A DNA stretch of 64,000 bases from NCBI GenBank assembly GCA_033549365.1, contig JAWSUF010000011.1:32206-96205 (forward strand), in the 5' to 3' direction. Under the pieces are notes generated by a model. That model searched no databases. It was not told the origin of the DNA and was given only the letters and a program-made list of their open reading frames with translations. Positions 41,036 to 49,152 of this stretch are shown piece by piece (the stretch's first letter is position 1; every line of letters begins with the position of its first letter). Position numbers and translations under genes: made by a program. The stretch comes from Acidobacteriota bacterium (GTDB lineage: Bacteria > Acidobacteriota > Aminicenantia > Aminicenantales > Saccharicenantaceae).

Positions 41036-42174
41036 GGATTCCTCCCGTCATGGCCCTTCCGTTTGAATTGCATTCCATAAACATCGATAAATTGGGAAAA
41101 ATCCTCCGTGTCAATAGGACGGACCTTGTAGATTTTTCCATGATGATAAAAACTGTTCTTTGATATTTTTGTGGTTTTGAAAGACGAGAGCCATTCCCCC
41201 TTTCGGTTGAAAATATCAACGGTGTTCTCGAAATTCGGATTCATGTTATCTTCATATGTTTCTCCGGATATGACCCAGATGTTTTCTTTTAAGTCCTGAA
41301 ACATCGTCCGGACAATGGGGGGAGCTTTGAGAATGGTCATTTGGCCCTTTTCAACGGCTTTCTCATAAGTCGAAGTCAATCTCGTCCTTGCGTCTTCAGA
41401 ATAGTTTTTGACTTGATATTTTCTGCCGAAAATCAAATCCGGTTTTCCCGATTTGTCGTATCGTGTTATGGAATACTTGTGATGATTATCCTCCGGAAAG
41501 AAAAACTCCCCGCTTTTAAGTATGAGCATCCACTCCCAGCATGGATACCCTCGAAGACCAAGAGGGTATGTGTATTCGAAAAGATCTTTTCCTCCCGAAA
41601 AATCCCTGCTATAAGTGCCTAGGATCAGATCAAGTTTGGTAAAAGTCCGGTCGGTCTTTCCCTTAAGGACATAAATCAGATTCCCGACCGCCTGAAGTCT
41701 TAAAGGATTATCACCATAGATGTGGATCACATCGCCGGCAATGTATTCTCCTTGAAGGTCGAGGATTTTCAGCTCGTTACGTCCATGGAATACATAAATT
41801 CGATTATTGCTGATGACCATAAAATGTGCTTCCTGGAATTCGTTTGGACCCTGTCCCCGCCTTCCAAAACGATTGACAAGCCTTCCTTTCTCTTCAAAAA
41901 CTGTTATGGTTCCTTCATATCTGTCCAGAACATAAAGATTATTGTTCTTGTCAAAATCAACAAAGCCTTGATACTCATTCTGTTTGTTGAAAAGGCTGAT
42001 TTCCGTGACATCAATCCGATAGAGTTTTTCCAGATCCACAATCGATTCTTCTCCATAAACCGGAAGAGCATTGATGATGACTTGGATCTGATCTGTCTTC
42101 GGATGACAGGAAACAACAAGCAGGAAAACCATCAAGGAGTATGAAAAAAGGCCGAGACGATATGCTGACCACAT
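41032..42174 (-). CDS. 6-bladed beta-propeller lipoprotein
   Basis: A 380-residue protein. The preferred ATG at 42174 gives a compact lipoprotein signal (RLGLFSYSLMVFLLVVSC) with lipobox VVSC. NHL-type blades follow (VDFDKNNNLYVLDRY, FGRRGQGPNEF). It overlaps the next propeller gene by four bases. There is no ribosome site before the ATG, but a near-consensus promoter predicts that transcription starts right at this codon, so a leaderless mRNA would explain it. An in-frame ATG at 42237 is a weaker alternative and would place the promoter inside the gene. Confidence 0.82.
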   Translation of the reverse strand: MWSAYRLGLFSYSLMVFLLVVSCHPKTDQIQVIINALPVYGEESIVDLEKLYRIDVTEISLFNKQNEYQGFVDFDKNNNLYVLDRYEGTITVFEEKGRLVNRFGRRGQGPNEFQEAHFMVISNNRIYVFHGRNELKILDLQGEYIAGDVIHIYGDNPLRLQAVGNLIYVLKGKTDRTFTKLDLILGTYSRDFSGGKDLFEYTYPLGLRGYPCWEWMLILKSGEFFFPEDNHHKYSITRYDKSGKPDLIFGRKYQVKNYSEDARTRLTSTYEKAVEKGQMTILKAPPIVRTMFQDLKENIWVISGETYEDNMNPNFENTVDIFNRKGEWLSSFKTTKISKNSFYHHGKIYKVRPIDTEDFSQFIDVYGMQFKRKGHDGRNP

Positions 42175-42180
42175 AGCCGG

Positions 42181-42210
42181 ATTATGCCGGACTGACTTCC
42201 ACTTTGTCAA
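42181..42210 (-). promoter_or_regulatory. Promoter predicting a leaderless mRNA for the beta-propeller lipoprotein
   Basis: On the minus strand TTGACA (42205-42210), 18 bases and CATAAT (42181-42186). Only six bases separate the -10 box from the ATG at 42174, which puts the expected start point on or next to the start codon. Confidence 0.6.
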
Positions 42211-42288
42211 CTTTGCAGGCTTCGTTTCGAGTGGCATTCATCCCCAATCTCAAAATGCCGGGATTGTCCGGTATGGAAGCCCGGGAGG

Positions 42289-43065
42289 TTAGAAAAAGAA
42301 GCGGGCGGCCATAAACAGCAGAAAGAGGCCGTAAAGGAGCTTGACTGTGGCTGAGGGCAGGCGGATGGTGATCCGGGCGCCGAAGACCGTACCAAGGAAA
42401 ATCCCCAGGGCTACGGGCACGGCCGCCGCGAGATCGAGCGTCCCTTCCCGCCAAAAAACCAGAACTCCGGGAAGCCGCATGGGGAGAAGGATTGTTGCGA
42501 GTGATGTGGCGATGGCCCGTTTGGCCGGATAGCCGAGGAAGATCGTCAGGAAGGGGACGATGATGTTGCCGCCGCCGATCCCGAACAACCCGGACATGAC
42601 GCCGGCCGCGAGGCCGACGCCGACGAGGGCCGGAGCGGGAGCTCTCGGCGCCGTCTCGGGCTCGGGCTTGGCCGGCGCGTCTTTCCCGAGCGCCCGCAGA
42701 ACACGCCTCCGGGGCTCGATGAACTCCCAGCTCATATAAAGGAGAAAAACGGCGTAGATGATCCGCATGGTATCGGCCGGAAGCGCGTTGGCCAGCCAGG
42801 CGCCGGCTGCAACCGAAATCATCAGCCCCGCGGCCATCCAGGCCGCCGCCCGGATGTCGATGATCCGGGCCTTGTAATACGCGATGACGCCGAGCAGGCC
42901 GACCGGAAGCAGAATGGCTGCGAGCGACGTCCCCGTCGCCTCGACCAGCGAAAATCCGGCCAGCAGCACCAGGGCGGGCACGATGACGATGCCGCCGCCG
43001 ATCCCGAACATCCCGGACATGACGCCGGCCGCAAAGCCCACGAGCACGAGAACGGCAATGCTCAT
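42289..43065 (-). CDS. TauE/SafE-family sulfite/anion exporter-like permease
   Basis: A 258-residue membrane protein with about eight hydrophobic segments. It is an internal duplication: GFAAGVMSGMFGIGGGIVIVP (about 8-28) recurs as GLAAGVMSGLFGIGGGNIIVP in the second half, as expected for this family. Members move sulfite, sulfonates or other small organosulfur anions. Its ATG overlaps the stop of the upstream APC permease gene by four bases, so the two are co-expressed, which may indicate export linked to sulfur amino acid use (inference). Confidence 0.92.
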   Translation of the reverse strand: MSIAVLVLVGFAAGVMSGMFGIGGGIVIVPALVLLAGFSLVEATGTSLAAILLPVGLLGVIAYYKARIIDIRAAAWMAAGLMISVAAGAWLANALPADTMRIIYAVFLLYMSWEFIEPRRRVLRALGKDAPAKPEPETAPRAPAPALVGVGLAAGVMSGLFGIGGGNIIVPFLTIFLGYPAKRAIATSLATILLPMRLPGVLVFWREGTLDLAAAVPVALGIFLGTVFGARITIRLPSATVKLLYGLFLLFMAARFFF

Positions 43066-44420
43066 GACCGGCTCTCCGCCCCGCCTTCAGAAACCGGCGG
43101 TTCGCCGTACAGCCGCCGCATCAGCCGGAAGACCGGATATCCCAGGGCGAAGAACACGGCGCCGATCAAAGCCTCCCGAGTCTGAGTCAGGAGGACATTC
43201 AAAGAGATCCCGAGCAGAAACAGGACAAAGAAGGCCGGCAACACCGGATAAAGCGGCACCCGGTATCCTGTGTGCGTCTCACCGGCCCGGCGGGCCTTGC
43301 GCCTCAGGATGAAAATTGTCGAGGCCACGAGGGCGATATTCAGACTGTCGAGGAACATCACGTAGTTGACGATGGCTTCGAAAGTCCCCAGAAAGAAGAT
43401 GGAGATCAGGATCACGCCTCCGAGAAAGAGAAGTCCCGATTCCTGGACCTGGGTTCTCGGATTGATTTTGTGGAAGACGGGAGGAAGCGTCCGATCTTCG
43501 GCCATGGCGAAGTAGGCCCGGGGAATCTGCATCAGTGTGGCGTTGAGGAAGCCCATGGCCGACAGGAAAATGGCCAGGGAAACGAAAAGATAACCGAAGT
43601 TGCCGAAACTGGCCCGGGCCGTCTCGGCTGCGACCAGCTTGGCCGCCGCGATTCCCGGCAGGCCCAGCACGCGGAAATAGGCGGCGTTGACGGCCAGATA
43701 GCAGGCAATGATGATCAGGATGCCGAAGAAGATGGCCCGGGGCATGTTTTTCCCGGCGTTTCGGACATCGGCGCCGAAATTGATCGTGCACTGGTAGCCG
43801 CCGTAGGTGTAGAAGACGGAGATGAAGCCGACACCGAGGGCCATCCACCAGGACGTTTCCATCGACAGACTTCCCATGGTCGCCGGGGCCTTGCCGTAGG
43901 CGAAGGCGACAAAGGTCAGCATCCCGATCATGCCCACCTTGAGAAGGCTCAGCAGATTCTGGGCCCAGGCGCCGGTCTTGATGCCGATGTAATTGATTGT
44001 CAGGAGGATCAGGATCAGCGTCGCGGCCGTGATCTGGACGCCCAGCCGGGTCTGCATGTTCGGAGGAAGGAGGATGGGGACCAGGTATTCGGCCCCGATG
44101 ATCGAGACGGCCGCACCCCCCGCGCCGTTGACCACGACGAAGGATGTCCAGTTGAGCATGAAAGCGAGTAGCGAGTGGTAGTTTTCAGCCACAACTTTAT
44201 AGTAGGCGCCCGGCTTCGAAAAGCGCGACCCGATCTCGGCGAAAGTCAGGGCGCCGATGAAGCTGATGAGTCCGCCGAGACCCCAGGCCAGGAAAAAGAG
44301 AGTGGGCGTCCGGGTCGATGAGGCCACGATGGCCGGGGTCCGGAAGATGCCGATGCCGATGACCAGGCTGACGACGATCATCGTCGTATCGAAGGTTGTG
44401 AGCTTGGCCTTGATGGTCAT
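43062..44420 (-). CDS. APC-family amino acid permease
   Basis: A 452-residue transporter with about twelve helices. Helix 1 has the substrate-binding loop VIGIGIFRTP (20-29), and helix 6 has FYTYGGYQ. It resembles the L-type/cationic amino acid transporter branch. It differs from the permease at 12024-13367, so the organism keeps two amino acid carriers in this window. It overlaps the TauE/SafE gene by four bases. Substrate unknown. Confidence 0.92.
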   Translation of the reverse strand: MTIKAKLTTFDTTMIVVSLVIGIGIFRTPAIVASSTRTPTLFFLAWGLGGLISFIGALTFAEIGSRFSKPGAYYKVVAENYHSLLAFMLNWTSFVVVNGAGGAAVSIIGAEYLVPILLPPNMQTRLGVQITAATLILILLTINYIGIKTGAWAQNLLSLLKVGMIGMLTFVAFAYGKAPATMGSLSMETSWWMALGVGFISVFYTYGGYQCTINFGADVRNAGKNMPRAIFFGILIIIACYLAVNAAYFRVLGLPGIAAAKLVAAETARASFGNFGYLFVSLAIFLSAMGFLNATLMQIPRAYFAMAEDRTLPPVFHKINPRTQVQESGLLFLGGVILISIFFLGTFEAIVNYVMFLDSLNIALVASTIFILRRKARRAGETHTGYRVPLYPVLPAFFVLFLLGISLNVLLTQTREALIGAVFFALGYPVFRLMRRLYGEPPVSEGGAESRS

Positions 44421-44529
44421 CCGGGCCTCCTTGCCGCGGCGTTCAGTCGATCATTCTAGGCCGGATCGGGTTCGGCTGGCAAGCCTGCGCGCATCAGTGT
44501 GAACGGCCGGCAAGCTTTTCCGACATGGA

Positions 44530-44559
44530 TTGACAGAGTTGCGCCGACAAGGCTATGAT
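44530..44559 (+). promoter_or_regulatory. Promoter of the CaCA exchanger gene
   Basis: TTGACA (44530-44535), 18 bases and TATGAT (44554-44559). Transcription from near 44566 leaves a leader of about 74 bases that includes a long hairpin. Confidence 0.6.
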
Positions 44560-44588
44560 CATCCGACCATGTCGAAGTCGGAACATAT

Positions 44589-44624
44589 CGCCGGGTCGGC
44601 CGCGCAACGGGCCGAAACCCGGCG
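44589..44624 (+). promoter_or_regulatory. Leader hairpin before the CaCA exchanger ribosome site
   Basis: CGCCGGGT (44589-44596) and CGGCC (44597-44601) pair with GGCCG (44610-44614) and ACCCGGCG (44617-44624), giving a 13-bp GC-rich stem with a two-base bulge and an 8-base loop. It ends two bases before the AAGGAG ribosome site at 44627. It could regulate translation or protect the mRNA. It does not fit the yybP-ykoY manganese riboswitch. Confidence 0.5.
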
Positions 44625-44639
44625 TCAAGGAGTCGAGTT

Positions 44640-45638
44640 GTGAGCGTCATACACGATTTGATCCAGGCCAATATCGCCGTCGCCTGGCTCGTCATGGCCG
44701 CGGCCTTTTTCGTTCTGGCCAAGAGCGCGGATCTTTTCGTCGACAGCGCCGTCGCCATTGCCGACAAGCTCAAGGTCCCCAAGCTCATCATCGGGGTTTT
44801 CCTTGTCTCCCTGGCCACGACCGCCCCCGAGCTTTCGGTTTCCCTCAACGCCGCCCTGCGCGGCAACCCCGAAATGGCGCTGGGCAACGCTATCGGCTCG
44901 GTCATCGTGGACGACACCATCGCTCTCGGCCTGGCCGGTGTCCTGGCCGCCGGGCCCATCCTGATCATCCCCCAGGTGCTCCGTTCGGCCGCCGTGTTCC
45001 TCGTCGGCGTCCAGGGCCTGTGTTTCCTGTTCGTCCTTTCCACCGGGTCTCTGCGGCGATGGGAGGGTGCCGTTCTGGTGGCGCTGTTTTTCGCCTACAT
45101 GATTTATCTTTTCATCCAGCATAAACGCGGGAAATTTGCAGCGGATCTCGACCTGGAGGCCATTGAAAAGGCCGTGGGACGCCCGCTTCTGAAAACGATT
45201 TTCCTCTTCGTCCTGGGGGTTGCCGGAGTCATTCTCTCCGGCGATGTTGTGGTGGTTTCGGCGACGACCATCGCCCGGTCCTTCGCCATCCCCGAAACCG
45301 TGATTGCGCTGACGCTTGTCGCCTTCGGGACATCGGTCCCGGAGATCGCCACCTGCGTCGCCGCCGCCCGAAAGGGGCAGGGCGCTCTGGCGGTCGGCAA
45401 CATCCTGGGGGCGGATATCATGAACATCTGCTGGATCGCCGGCGCCTCGGCCATGGCCAACGAACTCGTCGTCGAGGCCCGGGAAATCACCTTCATGTTT
45501 CCGGCCATGTTCATCGTCGTCGGGACGATGCTGATCATGCTGTTCCGGGGCTACCGGCTGACACGGGCGAAAGGGGCGGTTCTTTTGGCGCTGTACGCCG
45601 TCTTCGCGGCGAGCTTCTTCTTCATCTACGGCGGATAA
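44640..45638 (+). CDS. CaCA-family sodium/calcium-type cation exchanger
   Basis: A 332-residue exchanger with about ten helices. It has the two alpha repeats that form the ion path: SLATTAPELSVSLNAALRG (about 57-75) and AFGTSVPEIATCVAAARKG in the second half, each with the key Glu. It would exchange Ca2+ or Mn2+ for Na+ or H+ across the inner membrane. The start is a GTG at 44640, seven bases after AAGGAG. It has its own promoter and a structured leader. Confidence 0.92.
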   Translation: MSVIHDLIQANIAVAWLVMAAAFFVLAKSADLFVDSAVAIADKLKVPKLIIGVFLVSLATTAPELSVSLNAALRGNPEMALGNAIGSVIVDDTIALGLAGVLAAGPILIIPQVLRSAAVFLVGVQGLCFLFVLSTGSLRRWEGAVLVALFFAYMIYLFIQHKRGKFAADLDLEAIEKAVGRPLLKTIFLFVLGVAGVILSGDVVVVSATTIARSFAIPETVIALTLVAFGTSVPEIATCVAAARKGQGALAVGNILGADIMNICWIAGASAMANELVVEAREITFMFPAMFIVVGTMLIMLFRGYRLTRAKGAVLLALYAVFAASFFFIYGG

Positions 45639-45795
45639 TGCCGAAGGCGCGTTTTCCGGACGCACGCCTCCGACCCGTGCCGGCTTGACTCACCAACGGA
45701 AGCCTCCTTGCGCGGGGATGAAAGGCGGGATGCCGCCGGCATGGTGAGATCGGCCGGTCCTGAGGCGGAAAAGGGGCCGGTATTGAGAGTGAGAG

Positions 45796-46353
45796 CTATC
45801 GGGCGATGACCCAGGGATACTCGCCGACCCCGTCCACCGTGATGGATACGGAGGCCACGACGGTTTCGTCGCCCTTGACCCGGGCTTCGAGCACGTAGTC
45901 GCCGAAACGGATTTTTCGGAGGGTGTGGGTAAGGTTGTCGCCGATATCCCCGATATACGTTTCGTTCATGGTGATGGACAGGATGGCCCCATAGGTATTG
46001 GTCACCCGGATGGTCGACGGGCCTTCGATTGTGAAGTAATACTGGCCGAAATTCTGAATATCCATTGTCGCGGAAACGACCTGGACTCCGGATTCCTGAA
46101 CATTGGCGGAGATGATGTGGATCCCGATGGTCGGATTGGGAATCACACCCTGGGCTCCGTGATCGAGCGAGAGTTGTTGAACCCCGTTCCATAAGACATG
46201 GACGGCCGTGCCGCAGTCATTGGTGACACTGAACGTGATGGTATCCGGCTCGGGACTGCTGGGGCTTTTGCATCCCGGAATGCACACGGAGATCAGGGAG
46301 AAGGCGGCGATCCCGGCCAAAATCCTCGACATCGACTTTTTTGAAACGGTCAT
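45796..46353 (-). CDS. Lipoprotein of unknown function
   Basis: A 185-residue protein with a lipoprotein signal (LAGIAAFSLISVCIPGC, lipobox IPGC, Cys28). The mature part is beta-rich and Thr/Val/Ile-rich (DTITFSVTNDCGTAVHVLWN, then YYFTIEGPSTIRVTN), which suggests immunoglobulin-like folding. I recognise no family. It overlaps the upstream lipoprotein gene by four bases (ATGA), so the pair is co-translated and may form one surface complex. Confidence 0.75.
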   Translation of the reverse strand: MTVSKKSMSRILAGIAAFSLISVCIPGCKSPSSPEPDTITFSVTNDCGTAVHVLWNGVQQLSLDHGAQGVIPNPTIGIHIISANVQESGVQVVSATMDIQNFGQYYFTIEGPSTIRVTNTYGAILSITMNETYIGDIGDNLTHTLRKIRFGDYVLEARVKGDETVVASVSITVDGVGEYPWVIAR

Positions 46354-46949
46354 GACACTCTCTCCGCACTCCAGGAGCCGCTCAAACCCTCACCCGTGAA
46401 GCTGCCCGGCTGATTCCCCATGCCGAAGACCGTCGTCCGGAGAACATAGAACTCCCAGTCGTAATAGACAAGCCACAGGGAGTTGGATGCCGCCGTCCAG
46501 GTTCCGTTGTAACCGCGTTCGTCCGTAAAGACTCCCGACACTTTGTCGGGGCCCGAGATCGTGATGCGAAAAGGTTCGGGGGCGGCCACGGATCCGTCGA
46601 CGTAGGACAGAGTCACTTTCCAGACGCCGCGGATGTCGATCACCCGGGCGCTCAGATTATAGCCGTCTCCATACATGATGATCGAGCCGGAGCCTTCGCT
46701 CCTGATGCGGTTGTTGAGAAGAACCTCGACGGTTTCCGGGGCGTTTTGAGGCTTGTAATCGAAGGTCACGGCGGTGAATTCTTTGTAAACGTGCCTCCCG
46801 GCTTCGGGCGTTCCCGTCACGCCTTCACCGAGGCTGACATTCAGAACAAAGTCGGGAGCCACCCCGCAACCCGAAAGCCAGACCAAAGCCGCGAGGCAGG
46901 CCCATGCCCCTCGGCGTTTATTGCTGATTTTGCCGATCCCGAGATCCAT
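46350..46949 (-). CDS. Lipoprotein of unknown function
   Basis: A 199-residue protein with a perfect lipobox LSGC (signal ACLAALVWLSGC). The mature part is beta-rich (FTAVTFDYKPQNAPETVEVL, then VWKVTLSYVDGSVAAPEPF) and ends in SGSWSAERVS. The pattern ISGPDKVSGVFTDERGYNGT suggests an immunoglobulin- or calycin-like fold, but there is no clear family. Its stop overlaps the ATG of the second lipoprotein gene. The frame is open much further upstream, but a start there would remove the signal peptide. Confidence 0.75.
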   Translation of the reverse strand: MDLGIGKISNKRRGAWACLAALVWLSGCGVAPDFVLNVSLGEGVTGTPEAGRHVYKEFTAVTFDYKPQNAPETVEVLLNNRIRSEGSGSIIMYGDGYNLSARVIDIRGVWKVTLSYVDGSVAAPEPFRITISGPDKVSGVFTDERGYNGTWTAASNSLWLVYYDWEFYVLRTTVFGMGNQPGSFTGEGLSGSWSAERVS

Positions 46950-47157
46950 ATCCTCTGCACCTTTCAGCTCGAAAAATATCTCCGTCTTTCCAAACGCTCG
47001 GTTCCCCGGATCCGTTTCATGTCTGTGGACGTTCCGGAACGGGGCCCGATACATCATCTTAATCCGAAGGGCCCGGAAACGCAAGTCGGGAGCAGAGGCG
47101 GAGCAGCGGACGGAAGTCGACCGGGGAGGTTGGGAGATGGAAGAGGACATCAAGGAA

Positions 47158-48324
47158 TCAGGCGAGAGCTCGAGCGATCCGCTCCAGGACCTCGTCCACT
47201 CGGGCGCGCGGACAGGCCAGGTTGATGCGCTCCCAGCCCTCGAGTTCCGAGCCGAAGATCGTTCCCGCATCGAAGTGAACCCGAGCTTTTTCGAGGAAAA
47301 ATGCGTCGAGATCCTTCTGGGACATCCCCAGGGCGCGACAGTCGAGAAGGCCCAGATAGGTGCCCTCGGGTTCGTGGAACCGGATTGCAGGGATTCGCCT
47401 GCGGAAAAAATCAGCCGTACGGGCGATCGTGCCTTCGAGGTATTGAAGAAGGGCCTCGAGCCATTCCGCGCCGTGGTTGTAGGCGGCTTCGAGGGCGACC
47501 GTGCCGAAGACGTTGGCCAGAACGAGACCGGCCCTTTCCGCCTCGGCGTCGAGCGTGCGGCGGAGGCGTGGATTCGAGGCTATGGCCACAGCCGTGAGGA
47601 AACCGGCGATGTTGAATGTTTTGGACGGAGCGAAGAGCGTGATCGTCCGCTCGGCCAGATCTTCATTGAGGGAGGCAAAGGGAATGTGCTTGTGGCCCCG
47701 GAAAACGAGGTCCTGGTGAATTTCGTCGGATACGACGAGGATGTCCTTTTTCCGGCAGATGTCCCCGAGACGGCCGAGCTCATCGGCGTTCCAGACGCGC
47801 CCGACGGGATTGTGCGGACTGCAGAGAATCAGCAGGCGGGTCCATCGGTCGATTTTTCGCTCCAGATCTTCGAAATCCATGCGCCAAGTCTCCCCGTCGA
47901 AGAGGAGCGGATTCCGGGCGATCCTGCGGCCGTTGTTTTCAATCGCTGTCATGAAAGGCCGGTAAACGGGCGTCTGAATGACGATCTTGTCGCCCGGACG
48001 AGTGAAGGCCGTCACGCAGAGACTGAGAGCGGGAACGACCCCGGGGGTCAGGATCATCCATTCGCGGCGGATCGGCCAGCCGTGCCGCGTCGCCATCCAC
48101 TGCGCCGCGGCATTCCAGAAGGAATCCGGAATCCAGGCATATCCATAGGCGCCGTGGGCGGCCCGTCTCCGGACGGCTTCCACAACGGCCGGGGGCGCGG
48201 CGAAGTCCATGTCTGCGACCCACATCGGGATAACGTCCGGTTTTCCGAGAGCCCGGGCGGGATATTCCCATTTCAGGGAGCCGGTGTTGCGGCGGTCGAG
48301 AAGCGTGTCGAAGTCGAAAGACAT
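47158..48324 (-). CDS. MalY/PatB-type aminotransferase (cystathionine beta-lyase)
   Basis: A 388-residue fold-type I PLP enzyme. It starts with the family mark KWEYPARALGKPDVIPMWVA. The PLP-binding residues are the Asp and His in VVSDEIHQDL, Asn in SPHNPVGRV and the Schiff-base Lys in FAPSKTFNIAG. Members cleave C-S bonds (cystathionine, cysteine conjugates) to pyruvate, ammonia and a thiol, and some also act as transaminases or gene regulators. Its ATG overlaps the upstream lipoprotein stop by one base (TGATG). Confidence 0.92.
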   Translation of the reverse strand: MSFDFDTLLDRRNTGSLKWEYPARALGKPDVIPMWVADMDFAAPPAVVEAVRRRAAHGAYGYAWIPDSFWNAAAQWMATRHGWPIRREWMILTPGVVPALSLCVTAFTRPGDKIVIQTPVYRPFMTAIENNGRRIARNPLLFDGETWRMDFEDLERKIDRWTRLLILCSPHNPVGRVWNADELGRLGDICRKKDILVVSDEIHQDLVFRGHKHIPFASLNEDLAERTITLFAPSKTFNIAGFLTAVAIASNPRLRRTLDAEAERAGLVLANVFGTVALEAAYNHGAEWLEALLQYLEGTIARTADFFRRRIPAIRFHEPEGTYLGLLDCRALGMSQKDLDAFFLEKARVHFDAGTIFGSELEGWERINLACPRARVDEVLERIARALA

Positions 48325-48962
48325 CAGCGGTACGTTTGATCGACGATCACGATCCTGTTCGGGTAGGCGATATCGCCGTAGGGCGTTGAAACCCGTGGCA
48401 GGGCATCCAGGGAAAGCCGGCCCGTGCTTTTTCGGGCGCCGCCGAGGGCCAGGGCCAATCCGATGATCTCTTCGTACCCCTTATTCCCGAAAAATTCATA
48501 GAGGTCGATCGTCAGACGAATGGGGATCGTGGTGTCCTGCCCGGTCCCGGGGATTTCAACGGGCCGCTCGATGTTCCCCGTCACGGTCGGCGTTCCGTCG
48601 ATGAGCAGGCGCGACTCCAGGCTGGTCAGCGTGGAGACCGTGCGGGGGCTTCCTCCCGTCCCGTCGTTGGGATTCAAGGCCAGAACGTTGAGGATGAATT
48701 CCGCCGGCAGCTGCCGGGTCCGAAAGCCATCAAGAAGTCGCAGGCCGTCCATGAAGGAAAAATCCGCCATGTTCGCCTTGCCGCTCAAGGGGATCCCTAG
48801 AATCGAAAAATCCTCGACGGCGCCCAATTTGAATTTCAGCCTTTGGAGGTTGGTCAGCGCTCCGGCCAGATCCTCCATCATGGCACAACCCGGGAAGCTC
48901 AAAACGGCCGCGAGGACAACGGCGGCGAAAATCGCGATTTTGCGTTTTTTTCTGACGGCCAT
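48324..48962 (-). CDS. Lipoprotein, possibly with an LEA14-like domain
   Basis: A 212-residue protein with signal IAIFAAVVLAAVLSFPGC (probable lipidated Cys26). The body contains stretches such as FILNVLALNPNDG and SRLLIDGTPTVTGNIERPVE, consistent with a late-embryogenesis-abundant-type (LEA14/WHy) beta-sandwich, but the match is only suggestive. It has its own promoter and is transcribed with the MalY/PatB gene that starts one base inside its stop. Confidence 0.65.
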   Translation of the reverse strand: MAVRKKRKIAIFAAVVLAAVLSFPGCAMMEDLAGALTNLQRLKFKLGAVEDFSILGIPLSGKANMADFSFMDGLRLLDGFRTRQLPAEFILNVLALNPNDGTGGSPRTVSTLTSLESRLLIDGTPTVTGNIERPVEIPGTGQDTTIPIRLTIDLYEFFGNKGYEEIIGLALALGGARKSTGRLSLDALPRVSTPYGDIAYPNRIVIVDQTYR

Positions 48963-49012
48963 GCCCGATGCTCCTTTGCCCTTTTCTCGATCGCCTGAAA
49001 AGAACCGAGCGA

Positions 49013-49042
49013 ATGATATCGCCCGCGGGACGAACCTGTCAA
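49013..49042 (-). promoter_or_regulatory. Promoter of the lipoprotein-MalY/PatB operon
   Basis: On the minus strand TTGACA (49037-49042), 18 bases and TATCAT (49013-49018). The leader would be about 44 bases. Confidence 0.6.
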
Positions 49043-49152
49043 GGCGAACCGGGTCTCATGTCCGCCGCCGGTGATTTTGCCAAGCGGCCCGTCCTATGGT
49101 AAATAAGGGGGAGATTTTACCGGAGAGCGGACTCAGGTCGAGGAGGAAAAAC

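Noticed and set aside
44566..44640. yybP-ykoY manganese riboswitch in the CaCA exchanger leader
   Set aside because: The leader is shorter than that riboswitch and only one stem is visible, with none of the paired-helix layout.
45680..45763. Long imperfect inverted repeat between the convergent CaCA and lipoprotein genes
   Set aside because: The arms (CCGGC-CTCACC type) are interrupted and far apart, and there is no T-run, so neither a terminator nor a mobile element is supported.
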